The translations under genes were made by a program, and so were the position numbers. This document shows, in pieces, positions 7,766-16,066 of a DNA stretch of 64,000 nucleotides. Within the stretch, counting starts at the first letter, position 1. Each line of letters begins with the position of its first letter. The notes under the pieces were generated by a model. It saw only the letters and a list, made by a program, of their open reading frames with translations. It was not told the origin of the DNA and ran no database searches. Origin of the DNA: Psychrobacillus faecigallinarum (lineage in GTDB: Bacteria > Bacillota > Bacilli > Bacillales_A > Planococcaceae); contig NZ_JACSQO010000008.1 of the NCBI RefSeq assembly GCF_014836595.1, forward strand, positions 66,019 to 130,018, written 5' to 3'.

Positions 7766-9106
7766 TTATTTATTCTTATCAAAATTCCTTTTAGCCAGTT
7801 GCTGTATAGGATCCCAAACCCCGTTAAACGGAGGGGCATACGCTAAGTCCAAATCTAATAAGTCAGGAAGCTTCATGCTATGGTATAGCGCAGTAGCTAA
7901 AACATCGGTACGCTTATCTACCCCATGTCCACCCACGATCTGTCCACCTAGAAGCAACTGATCTTCTTTACGATAAAGCAATTTAATCGTCATTAACTCT
8001 TTACCAGGATAATACCCTGCAATATTTGTTGCCTCCAGCGTACTTGTTTCAAAGGGAATGTCTAATTCCTTTACTTCTTTTTCTGATAGTCCTGTTCTAC
8101 CAATTGACAATTCGAAGAACTTCATAATAGAGGTGCCGACAATACCTTTAAAAGGTATTTTATTACCAACCATATTGAACCCAGCTAGTCTGCCTTGTTT
8201 ATTGGCAGTAGTACCCAAAGGGATATAATCGTTTTTTTGTTTGATACGATTATAATGTGTAGCACAATCACCTGCAGCGTATATATATGGGATGCTTGTT
8301 TCCATATATTCGTTTACGATAATAGCTCCATTTGAAAGAGTTTCTATTCCCGTATTCTTTAGGAAAAAGGTTGAAGGTTTTATTCCAATTGCTATCAACA
8401 CTAAATCTGTCGAATAAGTCCCTTTGTCAGTCACTACAGATTGTACTCGTCCCTTCCCAGTAAATGATCGAACTTCCTCATTTAGTTTAAGCTCCACTTG
8501 TTTTTCCTTTGCTTTTTGATGTAGCATATCTGCCATCTCAGGATCAAGGATTGGCATTAACTGTTCTCCTCGTTGGATAATTCGAACCTCTTTACCAATT
8601 TCCTTTATATTTTCTGCCATTTCTAAGCCGATATATCCCCCACCTATGATAGTTACATGTTCTACTTCTTTTAAATCGGCTATTAACGCCTCCGTTTGAG
8701 GAATTGTTTTAAACGTATGTATCCCATCTAATTGTGTACCCTCCCAGTCAGGTACAACTGAACTAGCCCCTGTAGCTACTAATAGACGATCATATTTAAT
8801 CTCAAAGCTTTCTCCGCTTCCTAAGACATTACCAGTAACTGTTTGGTTTACAGGGTTTACTTTGGTCACTTCATGTCCAATTTTTGCATCTATCTTGTAT
8901 TTGGTCCGGAACATCTCCACACTGCGTGCTATAACATCTGTTGTTGAAAACACCTTTTTACCAACAACGTAAGGTAACCCACATTGACCGTACGAATAAA
9001 TATTTCCTTTTTCAAGTGTGGTAATTTGAGCGTCTGGATCATTACGGACAATCTCCATAGCAGCACTCATCCCCGCTGCATCCCCACCAATGATTACATA
9101 ATGCAT
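7766..9106 (-). CDS. CoA-disulfide reductase-like FAD/NAD(P)H pyridine nucleotide-disulfide oxidoreductase
   Basis: The 446-aa product has an N-terminal FAD site (YVIIGGDAAGMSAA), a single redox cysteine at residue 42 in YSYGQCGLPY, an NAD(P)H-binding site (VTIIGGGYIGLEMAENI, about 152-168), the second FAD motif (IYAAGDCATHY), and a dimerisation domain ending APPFNGVWDP. The lone-cysteine layout is that of CoA-disulfide reductase, NADH oxidase and NADH peroxidase. Low-GC Gram-positives that use CoA as a low-molecular-weight thiol carry the first of these, but bacillithiol users have relatives too, so the substrate is inferred. The start follows AAAGGAGG. Confidence 0.85.
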   Translation of the reverse strand: MHYVIIGGDAAGMSAAMEIVRNDPDAQITTLEKGNIYSYGQCGLPYVVGKKVFSTTDVIARSVEMFRTKYKIDAKIGHEVTKVNPVNQTVTGNVLGSGESFEIKYDRLLVATGASSVVPDWEGTQLDGIHTFKTIPQTEALIADLKEVEHVTIIGGGYIGLEMAENIKEIGKEVRIIQRGEQLMPILDPEMADMLHQKAKEKQVELKLNEEVRSFTGKGRVQSVVTDKGTYSTDLVLIAIGIKPSTFFLKNTGIETLSNGAIIVNEYMETSIPYIYAAGDCATHYNRIKQKNDYIPLGTTANKQGRLAGFNMVGNKIPFKGIVGTSIMKFFELSIGRTGLSEKEVKELDIPFETSTLEATNIAGYYPGKELMTIKLLYRKEDQLLLGGQIVGGHGVDKRTDVLATALYHSMKLPDLLDLDLAYAPPFNGVWDPIQQLAKRNFDKNK

Positions 9107-9252
9107 ACACTTTTCCTCCTTTTAGTACCTCTAGTACTTCTCTTTTCAATAATGGTATTCCTTCTTATGTAAGCAATGCCCTTATATACGCCATTTAAAT
9201 ACAAAATTTTATGTATTTCTCTTTTTTTTAGTAAAGTGAAATGTAATTTATT

Positions 9253-9292
9253 TTAAAAAGGTATGCCCTTTATCATCGGACATACCTTTTCA
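9253..9292 (-). terminator. Terminator after katE
   Basis: AAAAGGTATG and CATACCTTTT form a perfect 10-bp stem 28 bp after the katE stop. The stem is flanked by A and T tracts, so it could act in both directions. Confidence 0.8.
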
Positions 9293-9319
9293 TTAATTAC
9301 TATTGTTACTATAACTTTA

Positions 9320-11353
9320 TTAAACAGCTCGATCCCAGAAGCGGTGTTTCGCCACTGCATCAATGAAAGTGTCAACAAAATGTGTTTTGTCATTTGCAAA
9401 TACACCAATTTGACCTACAAGTCCCATCTCTTCTAAAATTTCGTCTCCACTAAAAGTAGATCCAATAGGTTTATAGTGTGTAAATGCCTCTTGTACAAAC
9501 AACATAGCATTCTTCTTAAACGTTGGAGTTTTTCCATCTCCACTAGCCACATAAATTGCGTCAAATAAAACAGAATCCTCGGTTAAGAATGTATGATCGA
9601 CAGGTAAGCTTGTACCATTTGCTCCCGTCACACTGCCATGATGATCACTAACAATTAGCGGGAGAGCTCCTTTTGCTTTTAAGCCATCTATAATGCTCAA
9701 TAGCTCCTCATCGAAGCCATCGCCTACTAGTATAGCTATTTTTCTAGTATCTGGCTTCATCACTGTATTTAGCTGGCTTAACGCTGGCGAGGATTTAGTT
9801 ACTGTATTGGCAGCTGTCCCTTGAACAACCATACCAAGATTTTCTGCTACCTTGCTCGCCATTTCTAAATCTACATGAGCAAACATTTCTAATACTTGCG
9901 CACGTACAGACTTCTCTACACATTTACCAAGTTCAAAGCTAAATGCATCAATGATGTGTTCCTTTTCAGGTTGACTCATACTATTCCAGAACATCGTTGC
10001 CTGAGAGAAATGATCCTTAAAGCTTTCACTACGAGCTCTTACTTTGTGTGCATCTATTTTTTCTTGATAGTGTGTATATCCACCTTCGGCCTCACTAACT
10101 GGTGTTGGAGTATTGTTAGCTAATGAGTTTTTATGATAGCTAACTTGTCCTACGTTTATCGTTTGTCGACCATATCCATCTCGCTGATTATTATGGAACG
10201 GACAAACTGGACGGTTAATAGGTAGCTCGTGGAAATTAGGTCCCCCTAGTCTGATAAGCTGTGTATCTGTGTAAGAGAACAATCTTCCTTGTAAAAGAGG
10301 GTCATTTGTAAAATCAATTCCTGGCACAACATTACCAGGGTGGAATGCAACCTGTTCCGTTTCTGCAAATACATTATCTACATTACGATTTAATGTCATT
10401 TTCCCAATTCTCTTAACCGGCACATCCTCCTCCGGCCAAATTTTAGTAGGGTCTAATATATCAAAATCAAAGGCAAACTCGTCCTCTTCTGCAATAATTT
10501 GTACACCGAACTCGTATTCTGGATAGTCACCCATTTCTATAGATTGATATAGGTCACGGCGGTGGAAATCCGGATCCTTACCATTAATTTTTTGGGCTTC
10601 ATCCCATACTACTGAGTGAGTTCCTAGCAATGGCTTCCAATGGAATTTTACAAAATGAGCTTTTCCTTCTTCATTTACGAATCGGAAAGTATGTACGCCA
10701 AAACCTTCCATCATACGATAACTACGTGGAATTGCTCGGTCCGACATTGCCCACATAATCATATGTGCAGATTCCTGATTGTTCGCTATAAAATCCCAAA
10801 ATGTATCATGTGCTGTAGCCGCTTGAGGCATCTCGTTATGAGGCTCTGGCTTCATGGCATGAACTAGATCCGGGAACTTAATAGCGTCTTGGATGAAGAA
10901 GACAGGAATATTATTGGCTACTAAATCGTAGTTTCCTTCTTCAGTATAGAACTTGGTTGAGAACCCTCGAGCATCACGTGCTAGCTCACCAGAGCCACGG
11001 GATCCTGCTACTGTCGAAAACCTTACAAATACAGGGGTCTTAGAGCCAGGTGTTTGTAAGAACTTCGCTTTTGTATAAGGCTTCATAGATTCATATAGTT
11101 CAAATTCTCCATGAGCACCGTACCCTCTTGCATGCACAATTCGCTCTGGGATTCGTTCATGATCAAAGTGTGTCATTTTTTCTCTAAAATGAAAGTCCTC
11201 CATAAGAGTAGGACCACGCTCACCAGCTTTTAAAGAAAATTCGTCCTCTGAAACTTTTAAACCATGATTAGTTGTCATAGCTTTGTCTTTATCTACAACA
11301 CGAAATTGTTCTAATTGTTCATTCTTACTATTTTCATTTATCTTTTTGTCCAA
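9320..11353 (-). CDS. katE: Large-subunit (clade 2) catalase with C-terminal DJ-1/PfpI-like domain
   Basis: The 677-aa product breaks down hydrogen peroxide using heme. The catalase core holds the distal His in RIPERIVHARGYGAHGEFE, Asn in DLVANNIPVFFIQDA and the heme-ligating Tyr in RLFSYTDTQLIRLGGPNF. A flavodoxin-like DJ-1/PfpI domain follows at about residue 535 (KIAILVGDGFDEELLSIIDG). Length and fusion match KatE of Bacillus subtilis and HPII of Escherichia coli. The start follows a GGAGGAG site. A SigB-type promoter lies just upstream, consistent with general-stress control. It is monocistronic. Confidence 0.95.
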   Translation of the reverse strand: MDKKINENSKNEQLEQFRVVDKDKAMTTNHGLKVSEDEFSLKAGERGPTLMEDFHFREKMTHFDHERIPERIVHARGYGAHGEFELYESMKPYTKAKFLQTPGSKTPVFVRFSTVAGSRGSGELARDARGFSTKFYTEEGNYDLVANNIPVFFIQDAIKFPDLVHAMKPEPHNEMPQAATAHDTFWDFIANNQESAHMIMWAMSDRAIPRSYRMMEGFGVHTFRFVNEEGKAHFVKFHWKPLLGTHSVVWDEAQKINGKDPDFHRRDLYQSIEMGDYPEYEFGVQIIAEEDEFAFDFDILDPTKIWPEEDVPVKRIGKMTLNRNVDNVFAETEQVAFHPGNVVPGIDFTNDPLLQGRLFSYTDTQLIRLGGPNFHELPINRPVCPFHNNQRDGYGRQTINVGQVSYHKNSLANNTPTPVSEAEGGYTHYQEKIDAHKVRARSESFKDHFSQATMFWNSMSQPEKEHIIDAFSFELGKCVEKSVRAQVLEMFAHVDLEMASKVAENLGMVVQGTAANTVTKSSPALSQLNTVMKPDTRKIAILVGDGFDEELLSIIDGLKAKGALPLIVSDHHGSVTGANGTSLPVDHTFLTEDSVLFDAIYVASGDGKTPTFKKNAMLFVQEAFTHYKPIGSTFSGDEILEEMGLVGQIGVFANDKTHFVDTFIDAVAKHRFWDRAV

Positions 11354-11394
11354 GTTTACTCCTCCTCTTATCTAATTCGACTCTATTAGTATAA

Positions 11395-11420
11395 ATACCC
11401 GAAATTGTATGTTAGAAAAC
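11395..11420 (-). promoter_or_regulatory. SigB-type promoter of katE
   Basis: The minus strand reads GTTTTC, a 14-nt spacer, then GGGTAT, close to the general-stress sigma consensus GTTTAA-N12-14-GGGWAW. It lies about 45 bp upstream of the katE start. The match is by eye; katE is a classic SigB regulon member. Confidence 0.7.
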
Positions 11421-11517
11421 TTCTTTTTTATAATCTTTATTAATAAGTAATAACTTTATAAGTTTTAAATTTTTATGAAATTTCGCTAGCCATCGACTTT
11501 TAAGCTATTCTCTCTCC

Positions 11518-11590
11518 CCGATTTCTAGCAATGATGGCGGCTTATGGCTCACCCGCTAAAAAGCGTTCGTCTAAAGCGGAAATCAGCTAT
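11518..11590 (+). repeat. Partial copy (3' half) of the dispersed intergenic repeat
   Basis: GATGGCGGCTTATGGCTCAC followed by AAGCGTTCGTCTAAAGCGGAAATC corresponds to the last 70 bp of the full copies at 52203 and 52430. The 5' half is missing. It sits in the 333-bp gap between katE and fabI. Confidence 0.65.
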
Positions 11591-11637
11591 TATGAGTTTA
11601 CTTTTTTTATCGAGGGCAATGTGAGAGAATCTGGACA

Positions 11638-11677
11638 AATAAAAAAACTGTAGTTGAATAATACCAACTACAGTTCA
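11638..11677 (-). terminator. Terminator after fabI
   Basis: AACTGTAGTTG pairs with CAACTACAGTT (11 bp, 8-nt loop), followed on the minus strand by seven T, 11 bp past the fabI stop. Confidence 0.85.
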
Positions 11678-11686
11678 ATAAATTAT

Positions 11687-12466
11687 TTATCCCATAATAT
11701 TATATCCAGAATCTACGTACACAATTTCCCCTGTGACACCTCTAGATAGGTTGCTAAGAAGAGCCACTGTCATATCGCCAACTTCTTCTTGTGTTACATT
11801 TCTTTGTAAAGGAGCAGTTTCTTCTATTTTGTGTAAAATTGTGTTGAAGGAAGATATACCTTTTGCTGCTAAAGTTCGAATTGCCCCTGCCGAAATCGCA
11901 TTGACTCGAACATTTTGCTTACCTAAATCTAGTGCAAGATATTTTACCGAAGCCTCTAATGATGCTTTAGCTATCCCCATAACGTTGTATCCTTCTAAAA
12001 CACGTTCTGCTCCTAAGTATGTCATCGTTACAATTGATCCACCCTCTGTCATAAAAGGCGCTGCTTCTCTTGCTGCAGCTATTAAGGAATACGCACTAGT
12101 GTCTTGCGCAAAAGCATAACCCTCTCTAGACGTTTTAATGAAATCATCCTTTAAATCTTCCGCATGGGCGAATGCAACAGAGTGTACAACCCCATGAATG
12201 ACTCCTACTTCCTTGCCTATCATTTCGAATGCTGACTTAACACTTTCATCACTATTAACATCGCATTCTACTACTAGCTTAGCTTCCAAGTCGTTAGCAC
12301 TTAATAATTTTTGAATTTTACCTAACGATCTCTCTTTACGATAAGTAAAAATAACATTAGCCCCTACTTCATATAAGGATTTTGCAACTCCCCAAGCGAG
12401 ACTTCGCTCATTTGCCACACCCATTACGACAATGTTTTTATTTTTTAATTGTATTAAGTCCTTCAT
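11687..12466 (-). CDS. fabI: Enoyl-[acyl-carrier-protein] reductase [NADH] FabI
   Basis: The 259-aa product catalyses the last reduction of each type II fatty-acid synthesis cycle. It is an atypical short-chain dehydrogenase with a nucleotide site at VVMGVANERSLAWGVAKSL, HSVAFA in the core, active-site residues Tyr150, Tyr160 and Lys167 (YNVMGIAK, the Y-x6-K motif), and the substrate loop AGAIRTLAAKGISSF. The length is normal. The start follows GGGAGG. A FapR operator lies in the promoter, as for fabI in Bacillus subtilis, so malonyl-CoA level probably controls it. Confidence 0.95.
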   Translation of the reverse strand: MKDLIQLKNKNIVVMGVANERSLAWGVAKSLYEVGANVIFTYRKERSLGKIQKLLSANDLEAKLVVECDVNSDESVKSAFEMIGKEVGVIHGVVHSVAFAHAEDLKDDFIKTSREGYAFAQDTSAYSLIAAAREAAPFMTEGGSIVTMTYLGAERVLEGYNVMGIAKASLEASVKYLALDLGKQNVRVNAISAGAIRTLAAKGISSFNTILHKIEETAPLQRNVTQEEVGDMTVALLSNLSRGVTGEIVYVDSGYNIMG

Positions 12467-12491
12467 AAGAACCTCCCGTTTTCACCTGTTA

Positions 12492-12508
12492 TTAGTACCT
12501 GTTACTAA
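12492..12508 (-). promoter_or_regulatory. FapR operator in the fabI promoter
   Basis: TTAGTACCTGTTACTAA is a 17-bp imperfect dyad matching the FapR box. It lies next to a minus-strand TATGAT -10 element (12514-12519), so a bound repressor would block fabI transcription; malonyl-CoA relieves FapR. Confidence 0.85.
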
Positions 12509-12614
12509 CTTTAATCATACCATACGCAGCTAATTTTGTACTATGGATTTTGTTTTTTTGTCGGAGTGGTTTATTATTATTTTCATAAAGATATCGGACG
12601 TAGGAGGATATAAC

Positions 12615-13298
12615 TTGAAGTTATTAATAATTGAGGACGATATTCGTTTGGCCGAAAGTATTCGAGACTTAGTAAGTGACACCTTTGAAGTCCGTATGGC
12701 TCACAACGGTGAAGATGGTTTGTTCATGGCTGAGCAAGGAATCGAAGATGTTCTTATTTTGGATATCATGATGCCCGATATGAACGGCTATGAAGTATTA
12801 GCAGCTCTGAGAGAAAAAAACATTCTGACTCCCGTTCTTATGCTTACTGCGAAGGATGGAATCTCCGATAAGGTCAAGGGCTTTCATCTTGGTGCAGATG
12901 ATTATTTGGTTAAACCCTTTCATAGGGATGAACTACTGGTCAGACTGAATGCTCTTGTTAGAAGATCTAATAAACAAGTCAGAGACCACACCCTTTCTTT
13001 TCAGGATTTACAATTAAATTTAATAAATAAGATGACCTCCATTAATGGAGAGTCTGTGCAACTAAACGGTCGTCAATTTGATGTACTGGAGTTTTTAGTA
13101 AAGAACCAGGGAACCATTGTGACAAAGGAACAATTATTCGACCGAGTGTGGGGCTTCGATTCAGAGACATCTCAAACGGTAGTAGAGGTTTATGTTAGCC
13201 ACATTAGAAAAAAACTTAAGCCTTTTGGTTATGATCAATACTTTAAAACCTTTCGGGGCCTTGGATATATGTTAAGTATTGGTGAAAAAAATGTATAG
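12615..13298 (+). CDS. OmpR/PhoB-type response regulator (CiaR-like)
   Basis: The 227-aa product has a receiver domain (LLIIEDDIRLAES, phosphoacceptor Asp50 in LILDIMMPDMNG, conserved Lys in DDYLVKPFH) and a C-terminal winged helix (VVEVYVSHIRKKLKPFG, FRGLGYML). I chose the TTG at 12615 because TAGGAGGAT precedes it at 12601; the upstream in-frame ATG adds an unrelated hydrophobic stretch. It overlaps the histidine kinase gene by 8 bp. The matching DNA site TTTAAG-N5-TTTAAG is found 1.3 kb downstream in front of the VTC operon. Confidence 0.92.
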   Translation: MKLLIIEDDIRLAESIRDLVSDTFEVRMAHNGEDGLFMAEQGIEDVLILDIMMPDMNGYEVLAALREKNILTPVLMLTAKDGISDKVKGFHLGADDYLVKPFHRDELLVRLNALVRRSNKQVRDHTLSFQDLQLNLINKMTSINGESVQLNGRQFDVLEFLVKNQGTIVTKEQLFDRVWGFDSETSQTVVEVYVSHIRKKLKPFGYDQYFKTFRGLGYMLSIGEKNV

Positions 13299-14520
13299 AA
13301 AAAACATACTGAAGAAACAACAAAATAAATTAGTGTTACTTAATTTTATTGCATTCAGTCTAATCTTCTCCATTTTTTCTTTCATCATTTATCAGCTAGT
13401 CGAAGAGACATTGTATTCCTCCGTAGACAATGAATTATTACGAGCCAAAGAGATGAGTGAACGTCCAAACAACAGAATGCCAGTTCCATTCAACCCACGA
13501 ATGATTGTGCTGCTTCGAGATGCAGAAGGCGCAATATTAAATGAGGAACAAATTGGGACAAGGTTTATCAATGAATTTTCTGAGGACCTCCCTTTCTCTC
13601 TTGAGACTATAGAGACGATACAGACAACAAAATTAGCAAATGACTATGTGTTTCGTTCCTTAATGTATCCAAATAGTAATGGAAGCTATACTGAATTATT
13701 AATAAGTGTGGAAGCTGAACAAAGTATAGTTAATAACTTTATAAAGATTCTATTTATCTGTACAATCATTTTTGTTTTACTTTCGATAACAGCAAGTTAT
13801 TTTTTAGCCAAAAGATCGATGAACCCCATTATTAATTCTTGGGGCAAGCAATCTGAGTTTGTAGAGAATGCCTCCCATGAGCTTCGTACACCTTTAACTA
13901 TTGTACAAAGCAAGTTGGAGCACCTGCTAACTAAGCCTGAAGATACAATTATGAATCAATTTGAAAGTATTGGCCTAAGCTTATCGGAGATTCGCAGGAT
14001 GAATATAATGACCACCCATCTCCTCACTTTAGCTAGAGCAGATTCGTTGGAGCAGCAACTACAAAAAGAGACAGTAAACTTAGGTAATTTAGTTAATGAA
14101 GTTATTCATCCCTTCTACGAATTAGCAGAGCTAGAACAAAAAGAAATTATTACCCAAATACACAGCAAACGAACAATTTCTATTGATAAAAACCGAATTC
14201 ATCAACTTCTTGTCATTCTTTTAGACAATGCCCTTAAGTACACAAGACCGCAAGACAAGATTCACGTGGTATTAAGAGAAGATCCAGAGTACCTAACCAT
14301 AGATGTGAGTGATACGGGTATTGGTATAAGGGAAGAAAATATAAAGCGAGTGTTTGATCGGTTTTACAGAGAGGATAAAGCTAGAATTAAGGAAACAGGT
14401 GGCACCGGACTAGGATTATCTATCGCACAATGGATAGTAGAAAGTCATAACGGTACAATTAGAGTTTCTTCCAAACCATCTAGCGGAACTACCTTTCAAG
14501 TAAAGCTTCCATATAAATAA
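13291..14520 (+). CDS. Sensor histidine kinase (CiaH-like)
   Basis: The 409-aa product has two membrane helices (about residues 14-34 and 151-172) around a 115-residue outside loop. It passes into the kinase core without a HAMP domain: KRSMNPIINSWGKQSEFVEN, then phospho-His196 in SHELRTPL, an N box (LLDNALKYT), DTGIGI, and GGTGLGLSIAQWI. This arrangement, with the S-x-x-P-I-x-x-S-x-x-K-Q-x-x-F-V linker, resembles CiaH. The ATG at 13291 gives an 8-bp overlap with the regulator gene; GTG 13282 or TTG 13279 would add three to four residues. The signal is unknown. Confidence 0.9.
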   Translation: MYRKNILKKQQNKLVLLNFIAFSLIFSIFSFIIYQLVEETLYSSVDNELLRAKEMSERPNNRMPVPFNPRMIVLLRDAEGAILNEEQIGTRFINEFSEDLPFSLETIETIQTTKLANDYVFRSLMYPNSNGSYTELLISVEAEQSIVNNFIKILFICTIIFVLLSITASYFLAKRSMNPIINSWGKQSEFVENASHELRTPLTIVQSKLEHLLTKPEDTIMNQFESIGLSLSEIRRMNIMTTHLLTLARADSLEQQLQKETVNLGNLVNEVIHPFYELAELEQKEIITQIHSKRTISIDKNRIHQLLVILLDNALKYTRPQDKIHVVLREDPEYLTIDVSDTGIGIREENIKRVFDRFYREDKARIKETGGTGLGLSIAQWIVESHNGTIRVSSKPSSGTTFQVKLPYK

Positions 14521-14525
14521 TTTTT

Positions 14526-14564
14526 ACGCCTCAAATTCAAAATAAGAATTTGAGGCTTTTTTTT
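14526..14564 (+). terminator. Terminator after the two-component system
   Basis: GCCTCAAATTC and GAATTTGAGGC make a perfect 11-bp stem with a 7-nt loop, followed by eight T. It separates the regulator genes from the VTC operon. Confidence 0.92.
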
Positions 14565-14593
14565 ATATGAAATTATTTAGATTTTAAAACTAG

Positions 14594-14626
14594 TTTAAGG
14601 TTTCTTTAAGGTTTGCTTTTTATACT
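14594..14626 (+). promoter_or_regulatory. CiaR-like direct repeat and -10 element of the VTC-DUF4956-CotH operon
   Basis: TTTAAG (14594-14599), GTTTC, TTTAAG (14605-14610) is a perfect match to the TTTAAG-N5-TTTAAG box of pneumococcal CiaR. Ten bases later comes TATACT (14621-14626), a good -10, with no -35 of its own. This is the layout of promoters activated by an OmpR-type regulator. The expected RNA start is about 14633, only 20 nt before the first gene. Confidence 0.8.
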
Positions 14627-14654
14627 TTGTACAGATAGGAAAGGAGGATGACAT

Positions 14655-15332
14655 ATGAACGGTAGACATGAATTGAAGCATGAAATGACAAAGGCAGATT
14701 GCTATCTCCTTAAACATAAACTCCAGCATGTCATGTCTAAGGATTCACATGCGGGACCAGATGGAAAGTACTTCATTCGAAGCATCTATTTTGATAATTT
14801 TTCAAATAAGATTCTTACAGAGAAGAAGGAGGGCTTTTACCGAAGACAGAAATTCAGAGTAAGGTTGTACAACCATAAATTCGATTACTTAAATTTAGAA
14901 AAAAAATCGAAGATCAATAACATGACATATAAAGAAAAATGCCAAATCACCCCTGAAGAGTATGAAAGAATCCGTCTTGGTGACATCGATTGGTTGCAAG
15001 CAGATGAACGAAAATTATTGAACGAGCTTCATCTACATATGACGCTTTATCAAATAGGACCAGTCAGTATCATTGATTACACGAGGGAAGTCTTCATTAA
15101 AGAAGAAGGCAACGTCCGTATTACATTTGACAGTGATGTAAAAACAAGTTTTCATAACACGGACCTATTAAATCCCCATACACCAATGATAGACGTGTTA
15201 GATTATGGAACAGTCATAGTCGAGGTTAAATATGATGGATTCTTGCCGGATGTTATAAAAAAATTACTACAGGTTAGTGATAGACAGGCTAGTGCTTTTT
15301 CTAAATACCAATTAGGCCGAATGTTTGGCTAA
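14655..15332 (+). CDS. Polyphosphate polymerase (VTC) domain protein
   Basis: The 225-aa product is a stand-alone VTC-type triphosphate-tunnel domain: RHELKHEMTKADCYLL at the N-terminus, IRSIYFDN, RRQKFRVRLYN, LNLEKKSKINNMTYKEKC and VIVEVKYDGFLP supply the basic and acidic tunnel residues. In yeast, VTC4 uses this fold to make polyphosphate from ATP; bacterial versions without an SPX domain are widespread but little studied. AAAGGAGG precedes the ATG. It is the first gene of a three-gene operon with DUF4956 and CotH, a combination repeated in many Gram-positives. The reaction is inferred. Confidence 0.88.
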   Translation: MNGRHELKHEMTKADCYLLKHKLQHVMSKDSHAGPDGKYFIRSIYFDNFSNKILTEKKEGFYRRQKFRVRLYNHKFDYLNLEKKSKINNMTYKEKCQITPEEYERIRLGDIDWLQADERKLLNELHLHMTLYQIGPVSIIDYTREVFIKEEGNVRITFDSDVKTSFHNTDLLNPHTPMIDVLDYGTVIVEVKYDGFLPDVIKKLLQVSDRQASAFSKYQLGRMFG

Positions 15333-15361
15333 TTTATTATTTAATAATGGAGGAAATTGAA

Positions 15362-16051
15362 ATGAATAATAATACAACTACATTTTCAGATATTTTCAAG
15401 TCTAGCTTTTTAGACCAAACTGCTAGTTTTTCACTTGTCGATTCCTTGATAGGATTGCTCGTTTCGTTTGTCATTGGATTGTTTATATATGTTATCTACA
15501 AAAAAACATTTTCAGGCGTCATTTACTCTCACTCTTTTAATATTGCATTGATTGCCATCACAATGATTACTTCTCTTATCATTATGGGTATTTCCACAAA
15601 TGTCCTATTGTCTCTTGGTATGGTTGGGGCTTTATCAATTGTTCGTTTTCGTACGCCAATTAAGGACCCAATGGATTTAATATATCTTTTCTGGGCAATT
15701 GTTGTAGGAATTTTATGTGGTGCAGGCTTTATCCCACTTGTTATTTTAGGCTCTGTCTTGATTGGAGTCGTGTTAGTATTGTTTGTCAATAAGATATCTA
15801 TTGAAGACCCATACTTATTAGTAGTAAAGTACGACAATATTCATACAGAAAAGACATTAGAAAAATTAGTTGGCAATTTATCGAAAAAGCATTCTGTAAA
15901 ATCTAAGTCAGCTGTTGGAAAGCAATACTTTGAAATAACATATGAGGTTCAGTTGAAAAAAGAAGAACAAAATATCGTTAATATCATTGCAGATGTAGAA
16001 GGAGTTTCTTCGGCTGTAATGCTTAGCTATGATGGCAATTTCACAGCATAA
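15362..16051 (+). CDS. DUF4956 membrane protein
   Basis: The 229-aa product has three to four membrane helices (about residues 20-40, 55-80, 105-145) with the family hallmark GALSIVRFRTPIKDPMDLIY, then a soluble C-terminal domain (about 150-229). The function is unknown; the family accompanies VTC-domain and CotH proteins and may form a membrane channel or anchor for them. I placed the start at 15362, because the ATG at 15347 is part of the AATGGAGG ribosome site. Gap to the upstream gene 29 bp. Confidence 0.87.
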   Translation: MNNNTTTFSDIFKSSFLDQTASFSLVDSLIGLLVSFVIGLFIYVIYKKTFSGVIYSHSFNIALIAITMITSLIIMGISTNVLLSLGMVGALSIVRFRTPIKDPMDLIYLFWAIVVGILCGAGFIPLVILGSVLIGVVLVLFVNKISIEDPYLLVVKYDNIHTEKTLEKLVGNLSKKHSVKSKSAVGKQYFEITYEVQLKKEEQNIVNIIADVEGVSSAVMLSYDGNFTA

Positions 16052-16066
16052 AAAGGAGGATACAAC

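Noticed and set aside
12543..12614. Upstream ATG of the response regulator
   Set aside because: It would add 24 hydrophobic residues before a receiver domain that normally starts at once; a good ribosome site lies before the TTG at 12615.
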